From Allobranchiibius sp. CTAmp26 (lineage in GTDB: Bacteria; Actinomycetota; Actinomycetes; Actinomycetales; Dermatophilaceae): 64,000 bases of DNA. Within the stretch, counting starts at the first letter, position 1. The number at the start of each line of letters is the position of its first letter. Under the pieces are notes generated by a model. That model made no database searches. It saw only the letters and a program-made list of their open reading frames with translations, and was not told where the DNA came from. The stretch covers positions 62,001 through 126,000 of the forward strand of contig NZ_JAGEKR010000016.1 in NCBI RefSeq assembly GCF_017565405.1, read 5' to 3'. Positions 46,930-57,124 of the stretch are shown here, piece by piece. The translations under genes and the position numbers were made by a program.

Positions 46930-48015
46930 ATGGCACACCTGTGGAAAGGCGTCATCCGGGAGTACGCCGACCGGTTGCCGATGCTGGCGGGCGCGCCCGT
47001 CATCACGCTCGGGGAGGGCGGCACCCCGCTCATCCCCGCGAAGCACCTGAGCGACTTGGTGGGCGCGCAGGTCCACGTGAAGTTCGAGGGTCTGAATCCC
47101 ACCGGCTCGTTCAAGGACCGCGGCATGACCGCGGCGATCTCGATGGCCGCCAAGGCCGGTGCGAAGGCCGTCATCTGCGCCTCGACCGGCAACACCAGTG
47201 CCTCGGCCGCGGCGTACGCCACCAAGGCCGGAATGACCTGCGGGGTGCTCGTCCCCGATGGGAAGATCGCCCTGGGCAAGCTCAGCCAGGCGATCGCGCA
47301 TGGAGCCGAGTTGCTCCAGGTGGCAGGCAATTTCGACGATTGCCTGACCCTCGCCCGCAAGCTCGCGGAGTCCTATCCGGTCGAGCTGGTCAACTCCGTC
47401 AACCCGGCGCGCATCGAGGGTCAGAAGACCGCTGCCTTCGAGGTGGTCGACGTGCTGGGCGACGCACCCGACATCCACTGCCTACCCGTGGGGAACGCCG
47501 GCAACATCACGGCGTATTGGAAGGGCTATCGCGAATATGCGGGCGTGACAGGCGATCCGGCGGTCGCATCCCGTACGCCGGCCATGTGGGGTTTCCAGGC
47601 CGCCGGCGCCGCCCCGATCGTCAGGGGCCATCCGATCGACGAGCCGGACACCATCGCCACGGCGATCCGGATCGGCAACCCGGCGTCCTGGAAGCAGGCC
47701 GAGCAGGCGCGGGACGACTCCGGCGGTGTGATCGACATGGTGACCGACGATCAGATCCTGGCCGCCCACCGGCTGTTGTCCAGCCGTGAGGGCATCTTCG
47801 TCGAGCCCGGGTCGGCGGCGAGTGTCGCGGGTCTGCTGATGATGCACGAGCGGGGCGCGGTGCCTGCCGGCGCGACCATCGTGTGCACCGTCACCGGACA
47901 CGGCCTGAAGGATCCGAGCTGGGCTCTGAAGACCGCCGACGGTTCGGACATCCAGCCCACCAAGGTCTCTGTCGACGCCGTCTCGGCAGCCGCGGCACTG
48001 CACCTCGAAGGCTGA
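46930..48015 (+). CDS. thrC: Threonine synthase
   Basis: A 361-residue PLP enzyme that converts O-phosphohomoserine to threonine. The PLP lysine is in [10 protein letters not shown] near residue 60. [19 protein letters not shown] is the phosphate/PLP region, and [15 protein letters not shown] follows. It is the short actinobacterial/plant-like form lacking the yeast-type extension. Start ATG at 46930, five bases after hom. Confidence 0.96.
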   Translation: MAHLWKGVIREYADRLPMLAGAPVITLGEGGTPLIPAKHLSDLVGAQVHVKFEGLNPTGSFKDRGMTAAISMAAKAGAKAVICASTGNTSASAAAYATKAGMTCGVLVPDGKIALGKLSQAIAHGAELLQVAGNFDDCLTLARKLAESYPVELVNSVNPARIEGQKTAAFEVVDVLGDAPDIHCLPVGNAGNITAYWKGYREYAGVTGDPAVASRTPAMWGFQAAGAAPIVRGHPIDEPDTIATAIRIGNPASWKQAEQARDDSGGVIDMVTDDQILAAHRLLSSREGIFVEPGSAASVAGLLMMHERGAVPAGATIVCTVTGHGLKDPSWALKTADGSDIQPTKVSVDAVSAAAALHLEG

Positions 48016-48023
48016 ATCTCCCG

Positions 48024-48932
48024 ATGGCCCAACTGTTCCCACTCGGGCAGAGAGTCCGCGTCGAGGTCCCGGCGAGCACCGCGAATCTCGGGCCCGGCTT
48101 CGATTCGATCGGTCTGGCGCTCGGCATGGGTGACGTCGTCACCGCCGAGATCGTGCCCGCGGGCCTGCACATCAGCGTCGACGGCGAAGGCGCCGGCGTC
48201 GTACCCGACGACGAGACGCACCTCGTCTGGCGATCGATGCGCACCGCGTGGGAGCGCCTGGGCGTGTCGGGTCCACCGGGGTTGAAACTGCACTGCCACA
48301 ACGGAGTTCCCCACTCTCGCGGTCTCGGGTCGTCGGCTGCCGCCATCGTCGCCGGAGTGGCGGCCGCGGTGGCGCTGGTGGAGCCGCACCTGGACGAGGC
48401 GGCCCGGCGTACCGTCAGCGACATCGCGAGCGACCTCGAGGGTCATCCGGACAACGCGTCGGCGAGCGTCTACGGCGGACTCACCGTCTCCTGGCGCGCC
48501 GGTGACCGGTGGCTGACGACGTGCCCGCCGGTGCACCCCGAGATCGAGCCGGTGATCTTCATCCCCGACAGCACTCTGTCGACCGACCGGGCGCGCGCCG
48601 TCCTGCCGGATGTCGTCCCGTTGGCGGACGCCGCGCGGACTGCAGGCCGCGCGGCACTGCTGATCGAGGCCATGACCCGCCGACCGGATCTGCTGCTCGC
48701 CGCGACGGCCGACTGGCTGCATCAGGAAGCGCGCCGCGCCTCCTACCCCGCCTCGATGCAGCTGGTGGACACCCTCCGGGCCGACGGGCACCCCGCCGTC
48801 ATCTCGGGCGCCGGTCCGTCGGTCCTCGTGCTCACCACCCGCGGGCGAGCCGGCGCGATCCGCGCGGACGATCGGTGGGCGCGGACGACGCCGGGAATCG
48901 CCGCAGACGGTCTGCGCGTTGTTTCGCTCTGA
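48024..48932 (+). CDS. thrB: Homoserine kinase
   Basis: A 302-residue GHMP kinase. VPASTANLGPGFDSIGLALG opens the fold, the ATP loop is VPHSRGLGSSAAAIVAG near residue 95, and ISGAGPSVLVL is the C-terminal motif 3. It phosphorylates homoserine for ThrC. ATG at 48024 lies eight bases after the thrC stop. It closes the threonine operon; rho follows after a 208-base leader. Confidence 0.95.
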   Translation: MAQLFPLGQRVRVEVPASTANLGPGFDSIGLALGMGDVVTAEIVPAGLHISVDGEGAGVVPDDETHLVWRSMRTAWERLGVSGPPGLKLHCHNGVPHSRGLGSSAAAIVAGVAAAVALVEPHLDEAARRTVSDIASDLEGHPDNASASVYGGLTVSWRAGDRWLTTCPPVHPEIEPVIFIPDSTLSTDRARAVLPDVVPLADAARTAGRAALLIEAMTRRPDLLLAATADWLHQEARRASYPASMQLVDTLRADGHPAVISGAGPSVLVLTTRGRAGAIRADDRWARTTPGIAADGLRVVSL

Positions 48933-49140
48933 GCGCTACGACGGTGTAGGTTTGCATTGCACATCACACCAAAGGCCGCGTGACGAAGTCCGGGTCTGTG
49001 AGTGCATCACCATTGCGAAGAACCCATCGCCGGGCTACCCCGGGCGGTTCCTCGCAAGGAAAATCGTGGCTGCCGAAAGTGCTTGCCACGCAATCTGATA
49101 ACCGGTTCAGCCGGTTTCTGACGAGGGGGAAGGAACCTTC
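48933..49140 (+). promoter_or_regulatory. rho upstream/leader region
   Basis: 208 bases between thrB and rho. They are less GC-rich than the flanks and contain CAAGGAAAATC near 49055, several short inverted segments (AACCGGTTCAGCCGGTT at 49101-49117), and the rho ribosome site GAAGGAACC. A long leader fits the known Rho autoregulation in other bacteria, but no specific mechanism can be read here. Confidence 0.5.
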
Positions 49141-51210
49141 GTGACAGACACCACCGAACTTGCCGCGCCTGAGCAGGGCGCGCCTCGTTCCACCGGCTCG
49201 CTCAGCACTCTGAAGCTGGACGAGTTGAAGCAACTGGCCTCGACGATGGGCATCAGCGGTACATCCAAGATGCGCAAGAGCGACCTGTTGACCGCCATCC
49301 GCGAGCGTGGCCAGGGGGGCAGTTCGTCCACGAGCGCCGCGCCGCGTCGCGAACGCGGCCGGGTCACCGCGCCGGCCACCACTCCGCAGTCCACGCCCCC
49401 CGCGGCGGCCGTGCAGGCACCTGCACGCACTGCCGACGTCGAGCAGGGCAGCGCTCCCGAGCCGTCCTCGGCGCCGGAGCAGCCGCGTACGACGCCCGAC
49501 GTCACCGATCGCGTGCAGCGGAACGGGCGGACCACCCAGACCCGCCAGGACGACGAGCCGCGTCGCGCACGTCGTGACGAGGGCGACCGCTCCTCCAGCG
49601 AGCAGTCCGGCAACGACCGCCGTGACCAGCAGGGCGCGAGCGACCGCGACGAGCGCAGCGAACGCAACCCCGAGAACCGCGGCAGCGACAGCCGTGGGGG
49701 CGACAACCGCGACGGGCGCCAGGGTGGCAACGCCCAGCAGGGTGACCGCGGCAACGACAACCGCGGGAACGACAACCGCGGGAACGACAACCGCGGGAAC
49801 GACAACCGCGGTGGTCGACAGGGTGGCAACACCCAGCAGGACGGCCGTGGCGGCAACCGGGGCCAGGGGAACACGGGCAACACCGGCAACGCCGGTCCGA
49901 GTCGTAGCAACCAGGGCAACCAGGGCAACAACGCGAGCCGTGGCGGCGACGACTGGAACGACGAGCGCGGCGGCCGTCGTCGTCAGCGTGGTCGTGACCG
50001 CAAGCGCGGCCGTGGCGCCGACGATTTCGGCGACGTCGACACCCAGGTGCGCGAGGACGACGTCCTCGTGCCCGTGGCCGGCATCCTCGACCTGCTCGAC
50101 AACTACGCGTTCGTGCGGACCACCGGTTACCTGCCGGGGCAGAGCGACGTCTACGTGCCGATCAACATGGTCAAGAAGAGCGGCATGCGCAAGGGCGACG
50201 CCATCACCGGCGCGGTCCGTGCGCTGCGCGAGGGCGAGCAGCTGCCGGCGCGTCAGAAGTTCAACGCGCTGGTCCGTCTCGACACCGTGAACGGCATGAC
50301 GCCCGAGAAGGCGCGCGAGCGGGTCGAATTCGGCAAGCTGACGCCGCTCTACCCCCAGGAGCGTCTGCGCCTGGAGACCGAGTCGAACATCCTGTCCACC
50401 CGGATCATCGACCTGGTGGCTCCGATCGGAAAGGGCCAACGCGGACTCTTCGTGGCGCCGGCCAAGGCCGGTAAGACGATGATCATGCAGGCCGTGGCGA
50501 ACGCCATCACGGTCAACAACCCCGAGGTCCACCTCATGGTGGTGCTGGTCGACGAGCGACCCGAAGAGGTCACCGACATGCAGCGCGCCGTGAAGGGCGA
50601 GGTCATCGCCTCGACGTTCGATCGGCCCGCCACCGACCACACCCAGGTCGCCGAGCTCGCCATCGAGCGCGCGAAGCGGCTGGTCGAGCAGGGTCTGGAC
50701 GTCGTCGTCCTGCTGGACTCCATCACCAAGCTGGGCCGCGCCTACAACCTCGCCGCACCGGCGAGCGGGCGCATCCTGTCCGGTGGTGTGGACAGCGCCG
50801 CGCTCTACCCGCCGAAGAAGTTCTTCGGTGCGGCGCGCAACATCGAGTTCGGTGGATCGCTGACGATCCTCGCCACAGCGCTCATCGAGACCGGGTCCAA
50901 GATGGACGAGGTCATCTTCGAGGAGTTCAAGGGCACCGGCAACATGGAGCTGCGGCTGTCCCGGATGCTGTCCGAGCGGCGCATCTTCCCGGCGGTCGAC
51001 CTCAACGCCTCCAGCACGCGCCGCGAGGAGATCCTCCTCGCGTCCGACGAGCTGAAGATCATGTGGAAGCTGCGCCGGGTGCTCGCCGCACTCGACCCGC
51101 AGCAGGGCATCGAGCTGCTGCTGGACCGGTTGAAGAAGACCAAGAGCAACACCGAGTTCCTGATGCAGGTGCAGCAGACCAGCTCGATCAAGCTCGACGA
51201 CGAGGACTGA
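49141..51210 (+). CDS. rho: Transcription termination factor Rho
   Basis: A 689-residue hexameric RNA-dependent ATPase. The Rho_N helical domain is at residues 23-60 ([20 protein letters not shown]). Residues about 60-290 are a low-complexity Arg/Gly/Asn/Asp/Gln-rich insertion, including four GNDNR units. The RNA-binding cold-shock domain then starts near [20 protein letters not shown]. Walker A is APAKAGKT near residue 440 (PPKAGKT in most Rhos), and Walker B is [16 protein letters not shown]. The insertion is typical of Actinobacteria, where it aids RNA binding. GTG at 49141 follows GAAGGAA. Confidence 0.96.
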   Translation: MTDTTELAAPEQGAPRSTGSLSTLKLDELKQLASTMGISGTSKMRKSDLLTAIRERGQGGSSSTSAAPRRERGRVTAPATTPQSTPPAAAVQAPARTADVEQGSAPEPSSAPEQPRTTPDVTDRVQRNGRTTQTRQDDEPRRARRDEGDRSSSEQSGNDRRDQQGASDRDERSERNPENRGSDSRGGDNRDGRQGGNAQQGDRGNDNRGNDNRGNDNRGNDNRGGRQGGNTQQDGRGGNRGQGNTGNTGNAGPSRSNQGNQGNNASRGGDDWNDERGGRRRQRGRDRKRGRGADDFGDVDTQVREDDVLVPVAGILDLLDNYAFVRTTGYLPGQSDVYVPINMVKKSGMRKGDAITGAVRALREGEQLPARQKFNALVRLDTVNGMTPEKARERVEFGKLTPLYPQERLRLETESNILSTRIIDLVAPIGKGQRGLFVAPAKAGKTMIMQAVANAITVNNPEVHLMVVLVDERPEEVTDMQRAVKGEVIASTFDRPATDHTQVAELAIERAKRLVEQGLDVVVLLDSITKLGRAYNLAAPASGRILSGGVDSAALYPPKKFFGAARNIEFGGSLTILATALIETGSKMDEVIFEEFKGTGNMELRLSRMLSERRIFPAVDLNASSTRREEILLASDELKIMWKLRRVLAALDPQQGIELLLDRLKKTKSNTEFLMQVQQTSSIKLDDED
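49750..49809 (+). repeat. 15-bp in-frame tandem repeat inside rho
   Basis: Four copies of GGGAACGACAACCGC (first copy GGC) encode Gly-Asn-Asp-Asn-Arg four times within the disordered Rho insertion. The three later copies are identical at DNA level, so the tract is probably prone to length change. Confidence 0.9.
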
Positions 51211-51223
51211 TCCCGCACCCCGC

Positions 51224-51271
51224 GGTTGTCAGCGGATCGATGGCGCCCGCGCCAGGAATCCGCTGACAACC
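51224..51271. terminator. Hairpin after rho
   Basis: GGTTGTCAGCGGAT (51224-51237) pairs perfectly with ATCCGCTGACAACC (51258-51271). The 20-base interior carries its own GGCGC/GCGCC stem. It begins 14 bases after the rho stop, with no U tract. Confidence 0.75.
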
Positions 51272-51290
51272 AGCGGTCGGTACGACGAAA

Positions 51291-51320
51291 CGCCGCCCCC
51301 ACCAGCTGGTGGGGGCGGCG
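51291..51320. terminator. Bidirectional terminator between rho and the MFS gene
   Basis: CGCCGCCCCCACC-AGCT-GGTGGGGGCGGCG, a 13-bp GC-rich perfect stem. It is followed on the plus strand by TTCTCGTT and preceded by GACGAAA, which reads as T-rich on the other strand. It serves the convergent rho and MFS genes. Confidence 0.85.
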
Positions 51321-51342
51321 TTCTCGTTGCCGTACGGGAGGG

Positions 51343-52734
51343 TCAGGCGGCCGTGGGCATCGCCGGCACGGCCTTGCGGTGTGTCAGGTCGCGGTGCGAG
51401 CTCTCGGTGAGCGACTGACCGTTGGTCTCCGGCGCCCACATGTAGGAGATGATGCCGCCGCCCAGCGAGACGGCGCCCATGATGATCAGGACGACCGACG
51501 TGCCGTAGGCGTCGTTGATGACGGGAAGCATGAAGGTGCCGAACGCCGCCGCGACACGGCTGGTGGAGCTGGCGACACCCAGGCCCGATGCGCGTACCGA
51601 GCTCGGGAACACCTCGGACGGGTAGATGCCGGTGGTGATCGACATGATCCCGTACGAGAAGAGGTACCCGAAGTACGCGACCACTGCCACGCCGACAGGC
51701 ACGACGGAGTACGCCGCTGCCGTGAAGAGGAACGCGGCGCAGACGAACATCGGGACGATGGTGATGGGCCGGCGGCCGATCTTGTCGATGTAGAACCAGG
51801 AGAGCGTGGCGCCGACGAGGGCGATCAGGGTCCCGATCAGGGCGCCGAACAGCGCGTTCTTGAGGCCGATCGACGTGAGGATGACAGGGCCGAAGAAGGT
51901 TAGCGCGAAGTACGGCATCACGATCGCGCTCCAGGACAGGGAGGCGAAGAGCGTGCGCCGGATGTACTCCTTGGAGAAGAGCAGGCCGAAGTTGGTCTCC
52001 TGCGGCTCCTCGTCGGCGAGATCGCCCAGATCGCGCACCTGCAGCTCTTCGCGGTAGATCCGCTCGGCCTCGGTGTCGCGGCCCTTACTCATCAGCCAGC
52101 GCGGCGACTCGGGCAGGCCGTGGCGGATGACGAGGCAGATGAGGGCTGGTACGACGCTGGCGCCGAGGATGACCCGCCAGCCGCCGGGCCAGTAGGAGTT
52201 GATGGTGTATCCGACGAGATAGGCGATGACGTAGCCGACGTTCCAGCTGATCTCCAGCAGGCCGAGGTAGTTGCCGCGATCCTTCTTCTGGGAGAACTCG
52301 CCGAGCAGCGGCGAGCCGATCGCGTAGTCCCCGCCGACGGCGACACCCATCACGACGCCGAGGGCGAACACCTGCCACGCCGACTGCACGAAGAACAGCG
52401 CGAAGGCGCAGCTGCTGAAGAGGATCAGGTCAAAGGTGAACATCGGCTTGCGGCCGATCTTGTCGGTGATGTAACCGATGATCAGGCCGCCGAAGAAGGT
52501 GCCGATCAGCACCGACGCGGAGATCATCTGGTCCCAGAAATGGGTGACGTGCAGCGCCTCGTGGGCACGTCCGGCCATGGCCGCCGCGAACGTCGCGAAG
52601 ACGAAACCGTCGATGAACATGCCGCCGCCGGTGGCCACCGTCATCTTGCGCAGGAAGTGCCGCACGGGTGGCGTCAGCGGTGCCTCGTGGTCCCTGCGCA
52701 GGGCGTGTTCTGGCGGTGAAGTGGCGGTTGTCAT
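51343..52734 (-). CDS. MFS transporter, sugar porter-like
   Basis: A 463-residue twelve-helix permease. The motif between helices 2 and 3, [16 protein letters not shown], is repeated as [15 protein letters not shown] in the second half. [20 protein letters not shown] after helix 6 and [18 protein letters not shown] are sugar-porter or metabolite-proton symporter signatures. ATG at 52734 is chosen over 52764 because GAGAGATCC lies upstream only of the former. It is inserted on the opposite strand between rho and rpmE, which are neighbours in many Actinobacteria. The substrate is unknown. Confidence 0.9.
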   Translation of the reverse strand: MTTATSPPEHALRRDHEAPLTPPVRHFLRKMTVATGGGMFIDGFVFATFAAAMAGRAHEALHVTHFWDQMISASVLIGTFFGGLIIGYITDKIGRKPMFTFDLILFSSCAFALFFVQSAWQVFALGVVMGVAVGGDYAIGSPLLGEFSQKKDRGNYLGLLEISWNVGYVIAYLVGYTINSYWPGGWRVILGASVVPALICLVIRHGLPESPRWLMSKGRDTEAERIYREELQVRDLGDLADEEPQETNFGLLFSKEYIRRTLFASLSWSAIVMPYFALTFFGPVILTSIGLKNALFGALIGTLIALVGATLSWFYIDKIGRRPITIVPMFVCAAFLFTAAAYSVVPVGVAVVAYFGYLFSYGIMSITTGIYPSEVFPSSVRASGLGVASSTSRVAAAFGTFMLPVINDAYGTSVVLIIMGAVSLGGGIISYMWAPETNGQSLTESSHRDLTHRKAVPAMPTAA

Positions 52735-53017
52735 TTCTATAGGATCTCTCAGGAATCGCCTCATGGCTACTTATGGGTAAGCACACAGACCGCTCGGATA
52801 CCTAACGGTCTCGAGTTTCCCCGGGGCCCGTGCGGGGCCCTTCGGCCGACGATCTTGCGACCGCCGACGGCGCGGTCCGCCCGTCGGAATAGCCCTCGCG
52901 GCGGTGTCGTTTAGGAGGAGGTCAGAGGTTCTGGCAGAATGGCCCGCTGGCCACCGGTTCACGCAGCGCGCGCATCGAGCGGGCGACCCGGAGGCAACCG
53001 ACAGCTAGGAGAAACCC

Positions 53018-53236
53018 GTGAAGAAGGACATCCACCCCGCGTACGGTCCCACGACCGTCACCTGCACCTGTGGCGCGACGTTCGAGACCCGCAGCACGGC
53101 CGAGGGCGGCACCATCACCGCCGAGACGTGCTCGAAGTGCCACCCGTTCTACACGGGCAAGCAGCGAATCCTGGACACCGGTGGCCGCGTGGCCCGCTTC
53201 CAGGAGCGCTACGGCAAGAAGGCCGAAGCCAAGTAG
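53018..53236 (+). CDS. rpmE: Ribosomal protein bL31
   Basis: A 72-residue large-subunit protein. MKKDIHPAYGPTTVTCTCGA and CSKCHPFYTGKQ contain four Cys (C-x-C and C-x2-C), the zinc-binding form. GTG at 53018 has TAGGAGAAACCC upstream. A strong terminator follows before prfA. Its position between rho and prfA is conserved in Actinobacteria. A CAGAAT hexamer near 52933 may belong to its promoter. Confidence 0.97.
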   Translation: MKKDIHPAYGPTTVTCTCGATFETRSTAEGGTITAETCSKCHPFYTGKQRILDTGGRVARFQERYGKKAEAK

Positions 53237-53246
53237 CTCCTCCGAC

Positions 53247-53287
53247 GCGCCGGCTCCACCCGCACGGGTGGGGCCGGCGCGTTGTTT
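53247..53287 (+). terminator. Intrinsic terminator after rpmE
   Basis: GCGCCGGCTCCACCC, loop GCAC, GGGTGGGGCCGGCGC, then GTTGTTTGT. It is a 15-bp stem with one non-Watson-Crick position and a U-rich tail, ten bases after the rpmE stop. Confidence 0.88.
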
Positions 53288-53329
53288 GTGTCCCGAAGAG
53301 TCCCGACCCGACCGTCCCAAGGAGTCGCC

Positions 53330-54418
53330 GTGCTGGAATCCGCAGCCGCCGTCGCACAGGAGTACGCCGACCTCGAGGCCCGGTTGGCCGACCCCGCGAT
53401 CCACGCCGATCCGACGGCCATGCGCAAGCTCAACAAGAGGTACGCGGCACTGGCACCGACCGTCGCGGCGTACCGGGCCTGGCTCGCGGCCGGCGACGAT
53501 CTCGGCGCAGCGCGTGAGCTGGCGCAGGAGGACGCGTCGTTCGCGGCCGAGCTGCCGTCCCTGCAGGAGCGCTTCGACGCTGCCCAGGACACCCTGCGCA
53601 AGCTGCTGCTGCCGCGCGACGAGGACGACGACCGCGACGTGATCCTCGAGGTCAAGGCCGGCGAGGGCGGCGAGGAGTCGGCGCTGTTCGCCGGGGACCT
53701 GGTGCGGATGTACCTGCGATACGCCGAGCGCGCCGGATGGCGGGCGGAGCTGGTCGACGCCACCGAATCCGACCTCGGCGGCTTCAAGGACGCCCGGCTG
53801 CAGGTGCGCGCCAAGGGCACCATGGACCCGGGCACCGCACCGTGGGCGCTGCTGAAGTACGAGGGCGGCGTGCACCGCGTGCAGCGCGTCCCGGTCACCG
53901 AGAGCCAGGGGCGGATCCACACCTCGGCGGCGGGCGTCCTGGTGATGCCCGACCTGGATGACGGTGACGACGACGAGATCGAGTTCGGTCCGAACGACCT
54001 GAAGATCGACGTCTACCGCAGCTCCGGCCCGGGCGGGCAGAGCGTCAACACCACCGACTCCGCCGTCCGCATCACCCACCTGCCGACCGGCGTGGTCGTG
54101 TCCTGCCAGAACGAGAAGAGCCAGCTGCAGAACAAGGAGTCGGCGTTGCGGGTGCTCAAGGCCCGGCTGCGCCAGATCCGCCAGGACGAGCGGGACGCCG
54201 AGGCCTCGGCCGCGCGCAAGAGCCAGGTCCGCACCGTCGACCGCAGCGAGCGGATCCGCACCTACAACTTCCCGGAGAACCGGATCGCGGACCACCGCAC
54301 CGGGTACAAGTCCTACAACCTGGACGCCGTGCTCGACGGTGACCTCGGCGCGGTGGTCGCCTCGGCGGTCGAGGCCGACGAGTCCGCGCGGATGGCAGCG
54401 GTCGCCGACCGCGACTGA
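53330..54418 (+). CDS. prfA: Peptide chain release factor 1
   Basis: A 362-residue factor that recognises UAA and UAG. The GGQ loop that triggers peptide release is [17 protein letters not shown]. The stop-codon reading region includes [15 protein letters not shown], and [14 protein letters not shown] lies ahead of it. GTG at 53330 follows AAGGAG. The last base is shared with the prmC start (TGATG), so factor and modifying enzyme are coupled. Confidence 0.96.
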   Translation: MLESAAAVAQEYADLEARLADPAIHADPTAMRKLNKRYAALAPTVAAYRAWLAAGDDLGAARELAQEDASFAAELPSLQERFDAAQDTLRKLLLPRDEDDDRDVILEVKAGEGGEESALFAGDLVRMYLRYAERAGWRAELVDATESDLGGFKDARLQVRAKGTMDPGTAPWALLKYEGGVHRVQRVPVTESQGRIHTSAAGVLVMPDLDDGDDDEIEFGPNDLKIDVYRSSGPGGQSVNTTDSAVRITHLPTGVVVSCQNEKSQLQNKESALRVLKARLRQIRQDERDAEASAARKSQVRTVDRSERIRTYNFPENRIADHRTGYKSYNLDAVLDGDLGAVVASAVEADESARMAAVADRD

Positions 54419-55275
54419 TGAACGAGCTGCGCCTGTTGCTGCGTGACGCCTCGCTGCGGTTGTCGCACGCCGGCGTCGGGTCGCCGGATACCGACGCGAT
54501 CGCGCTGCTCGCGCACGCCTGGTCCACGGACGTCGCCGACGTGCGTCGCGCCGAGGTGCTGGGGCGGATGCCGGACGACGCCGTGCTGCGGCGGTTCTCG
54601 GCGCTAATCGGCGAGCGTGCGTCGAGGGTGCCCCTGCAGCATCTGACGGGCCGGGCGGCGTTCCGGCACCTCGATCTGGCGGTCGGCCCGGGGGTGTTCG
54701 TGCCCCGGCCGGAGACCGAGATGCTCGTCGATCTGGTCGCTCCCACCCTGGAGGCGCTCGCCGCCCCGGTCGTGGTCGACCTGTGCACGGGCTCCGGCGC
54801 GCTGGCCCTCGCAGTGAAGGACGAGCACCCGGCTGCTCAGGTGTACGCGGCGGAGCTGTCACCGGACGCGTGCGCCTGGGCGCAGGCCAACCGGGACCGC
54901 CTCGGACTCGACGTACAGATCCGTTGTGCGGACGCGCTGACGGCGTTCCCGGAGCTCGAAGGGGGTGCGGACGTCGTGCTCAGCAATCCGCCGTACATCC
55001 CGGTCGGCATGGTGCCGGTCGATGCCGAGGTGCGCGATCATGATCCGGCGCTCGCGCTCTACGGCGGCAGCGACGACGGGCTGCGAATCCCCCTCCAGGT
55101 GGCGGCGCGAGCGGCGCAGCTGCTTCGGCCCGGTGGCGTGATGGTGATGGAACACGCCTCGACACAAGGGGATTCGCTGCCTGCGCGGCTCCGGGCGCAA
55201 GACGTATGGCGCGAGGTCGGTGACCATCGGGATCTCACCGGTCTCCCTCGTGCGGTCCTGATAGTGCGCTCCTGA
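54418..55275 (+). CDS. prmC: Release factor glutamine methyltransferase
   Basis: A 285-residue enzyme (formerly HemK) that methylates the Gln of the GGQ loop in release factors. The N-terminal helical domain ends at VPLQHLTGRAAFRHLDLAVG. The S-adenosylmethionine site is VVDLCTGSGALALAV, and the catalytic NPPY lies in VVLSNPPYIPVGMVP. RPETEMLVD is also typical. In many Actinobacteria a Sua5-type gene follows prmC; here a 412-base AT-richer gap and a polysaccharide cluster follow. Confidence 0.95.
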   Translation: MNELRLLLRDASLRLSHAGVGSPDTDAIALLAHAWSTDVADVRRAEVLGRMPDDAVLRRFSALIGERASRVPLQHLTGRAAFRHLDLAVGPGVFVPRPETEMLVDLVAPTLEALAAPVVVDLCTGSGALALAVKDEHPAAQVYAAELSPDACAWAQANRDRLGLDVQIRCADALTAFPELEGGADVVLSNPPYIPVGMVPVDAEVRDHDPALALYGGSDDGLRIPLQVAARAAQLLRPGGVMVMEHASTQGDSLPARLRAQDVWREVGDHRDLTGLPRAVLIVRS

Positions 55276-55687
55276 GAGTCGTCCTCATCTGGACGGTATG
55301 ACTTATACCATGAGGTTCGACCGCGCGCTACGACCGCTGCGTTGATGGAAAAATTGACCAAATCCTTACCATTCACATACCTCTACTTGACGTCAGGTAT
55401 ACGTTCGGGTCGTTCTCGCCCGAGGGGTATCGATCGGGAGGGAATGATCGGCGAGACGCCACGGCTCTGAGCCATCCCGTGCTCTCGGTGACGCATGGGT
55501 GTCGCCGCGTGCGCAGGGCGAGGTGCCTGATTGTGGTGCGCGGTCGTGAGAGGCCGCGTGCGACAAGGCGAGCAACCGGTCGGCGTCCCCCGTTGCCTCG
55601 GCCCCCATCTCCGTACCCCATCTTGCGATTCCCCGCACCTTGTAGACCCGGTGTGGTGATGCAACACGTCATTTTCAGGAGGATGAT
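55276..55687 (+). promoter_or_regulatory. 412-bp upstream region of the polysaccharide cluster
   Basis: No gene is supported here. The segment 55283-55400 is clearly more AT-rich than its surroundings. It has an inverted repeat GGTAT-GACTT-ATACC at 55295-55309 flanked by CCTCAT and ATGAGG, and TTGACC at 55354 with ATAC about 17 bases on. A second TTGACG lies at 55387, followed by GGTATAC at 55396. These are candidate promoter or operator elements; the start point cannot be fixed. A long untranslated leader of up to 290 bases follows, ending in AGGAGGATGAT before the GTG at 55688. Confidence 0.55.
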
Positions 55688-57043
55688 GTGACTCAACTCC
55701 AATCAGCGCCCGAAATCGCTCTGGCGAGAAACGCATTGCTGGAGACTGTCGACCCCGCGCCGGCCGGCGTCGATCGAGGTCCGGCACGTTCGTATCAGTC
55801 GGTCGCCGTCGTGGGGCTCGGATACGTCGGCCTTCCCACTGCTCTCTCCCTTCTCGACGCGGGCGCCGAGGTCATCGGCATCGACATCTCCAGCCAGCGA
55901 CTGGACAACATCCGGCGAGGCGACGTCGATCTCCTCAGCAGGGATCTGGGCCGCTTGCAGCGCACCACGGGCCACCCGCGGTGGTTCCTCTGCGACGACT
56001 TCGCCCGGCTGTCCTCGGCCGATGCGGTGCTCATCTGCGTGCCCACACCGGTGACCGAGAACCTCACACCCGATCTCGATGCGTTGCGGGGCGCGTGCGC
56101 CGCGGTCGTCGGGGCTGCCCGCAGCGGACAGACGATCATCCTGACCTCGACGACCCACATCGGAGCGACGCGGGAACTGTTGAGCGAGCCGTTGAGCTAC
56201 CGCGGGCTCATCGCGGGCAGGGACATCCATGTCGCCTTCTCGCCGGAGCGGATCGACCCCGGGGTGGCGGACCACGTACCGGAGAACACCCCCCGGGTCG
56301 TCGGAGGGATGACGCCGAGCTGCACGGAGAGCGCAGCGCAGGTGCTCGAACTGACGAGCCCGACGATGCATCGGCTGACCTCGCCCGAGGCCGCCGAGAT
56401 GACCAAGCTGGTCGAGAACACGTTCCGTGCGGTGAACATCGCGCTGGCCAACGAGTTCGCCGATGTGGCGGGTGAATTCGCGCTGTCGGTGTCCGAGGTG
56501 ATCAATGCGGCCGCGACCAAGCCGTACGGCTTCACGGCGTTCTTCCCCGGGCCCGGCGTCGGGGGACACTGCATCCCCTGCGATCCGCACTACCTGCTGT
56601 GGCAGCTGCGCGGGCGGCGCCGCTCCGCGCCGCTCATCGACGCCGCCATGACGGCGATCGCCCTTCGGCCGCGGCGGGTGGTGGCACGAGCAGAACAGGT
56701 CCTGTCGCAGCAGCGCAAGCCTCTGCACGACGCGCGGATCCTCGTGCTGGGGGTCGCCTACAAACCCGGCGTCGCCGACCTTCGCGAATCGCCCGCTCTG
56801 GAGATCCTCAGGGACCTGCAGGCGCACAACGCGAACGTCTCGTTCTGCGATCCCTACGTCCCATCTCTCATGCTCGACGGCGAACAGCTCGAGCACTGCG
56901 AGAACCCGCAGGACGAGCGCTGGGATCTCGTCATCGTCCACACCCGGCACCCGGAGATGGACCTTCGGTGGCTCGTGGACCAACCGCTGGTGCTGGATTC
57001 CACCTACCGCCTCTCCGAAGTCGCGCGCGCCGCGCTGGTCTGA
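55688..57043 (+). CDS. UDP-sugar 6-dehydrogenase (UDP-glucose/UDP-ManNAc dehydrogenase family)
   Basis: A 451-residue enzyme that oxidises C6 of a nucleotide sugar to a carboxylate. A variable 35-residue N-terminus precedes the NAD site VAVVGLGYVGLPTALSLLDAG. FSPERIDPG, LVENTFRAVNIALANE and the catalytic Cys in GPGVGGHCIPCDPHYL are present, and VLGVAYKPGVADLRESPA opens the C-terminal domain. The HCIPCDPHYL form is nearer to the WecC/TviB group acting on N-acetylamino sugars than to UDP-glucose dehydrogenase, but this is not decisive. GTG at 55688 follows AGGAGG. It is the first gene of the cluster and probably makes a uronic acid donor. Confidence 0.9.
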   Translation: MTQLQSAPEIALARNALLETVDPAPAGVDRGPARSYQSVAVVGLGYVGLPTALSLLDAGAEVIGIDISSQRLDNIRRGDVDLLSRDLGRLQRTTGHPRWFLCDDFARLSSADAVLICVPTPVTENLTPDLDALRGACAAVVGAARSGQTIILTSTTHIGATRELLSEPLSYRGLIAGRDIHVAFSPERIDPGVADHVPENTPRVVGGMTPSCTESAAQVLELTSPTMHRLTSPEAAEMTKLVENTFRAVNIALANEFADVAGEFALSVSEVINAAATKPYGFTAFFPGPGVGGHCIPCDPHYLLWQLRGRRRSAPLIDAAMTAIALRPRRVVARAEQVLSQQRKPLHDARILVLGVAYKPGVADLRESPALEILRDLQAHNANVSFCDPYVPSLMLDGEQLEHCENPQDERWDLVIVHTRHPEMDLRWLVDQPLVLDSTYRLSEVARAALV

Positions 57044-57124
57044 GGAATGACCCGTGATCCGTCACGGTTGCCGCTTTTCACCTACGAGACATGAATGTCG
57101 CGTACGAGACGATGGAGACGAACG

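Noticed and set aside
49750-49809. The 15-bp repeats in rho as a non-coding repeat or CRISPR-like array.
   Set aside because: They are in frame, inside a clear Rho protein, and encode the disordered linker.
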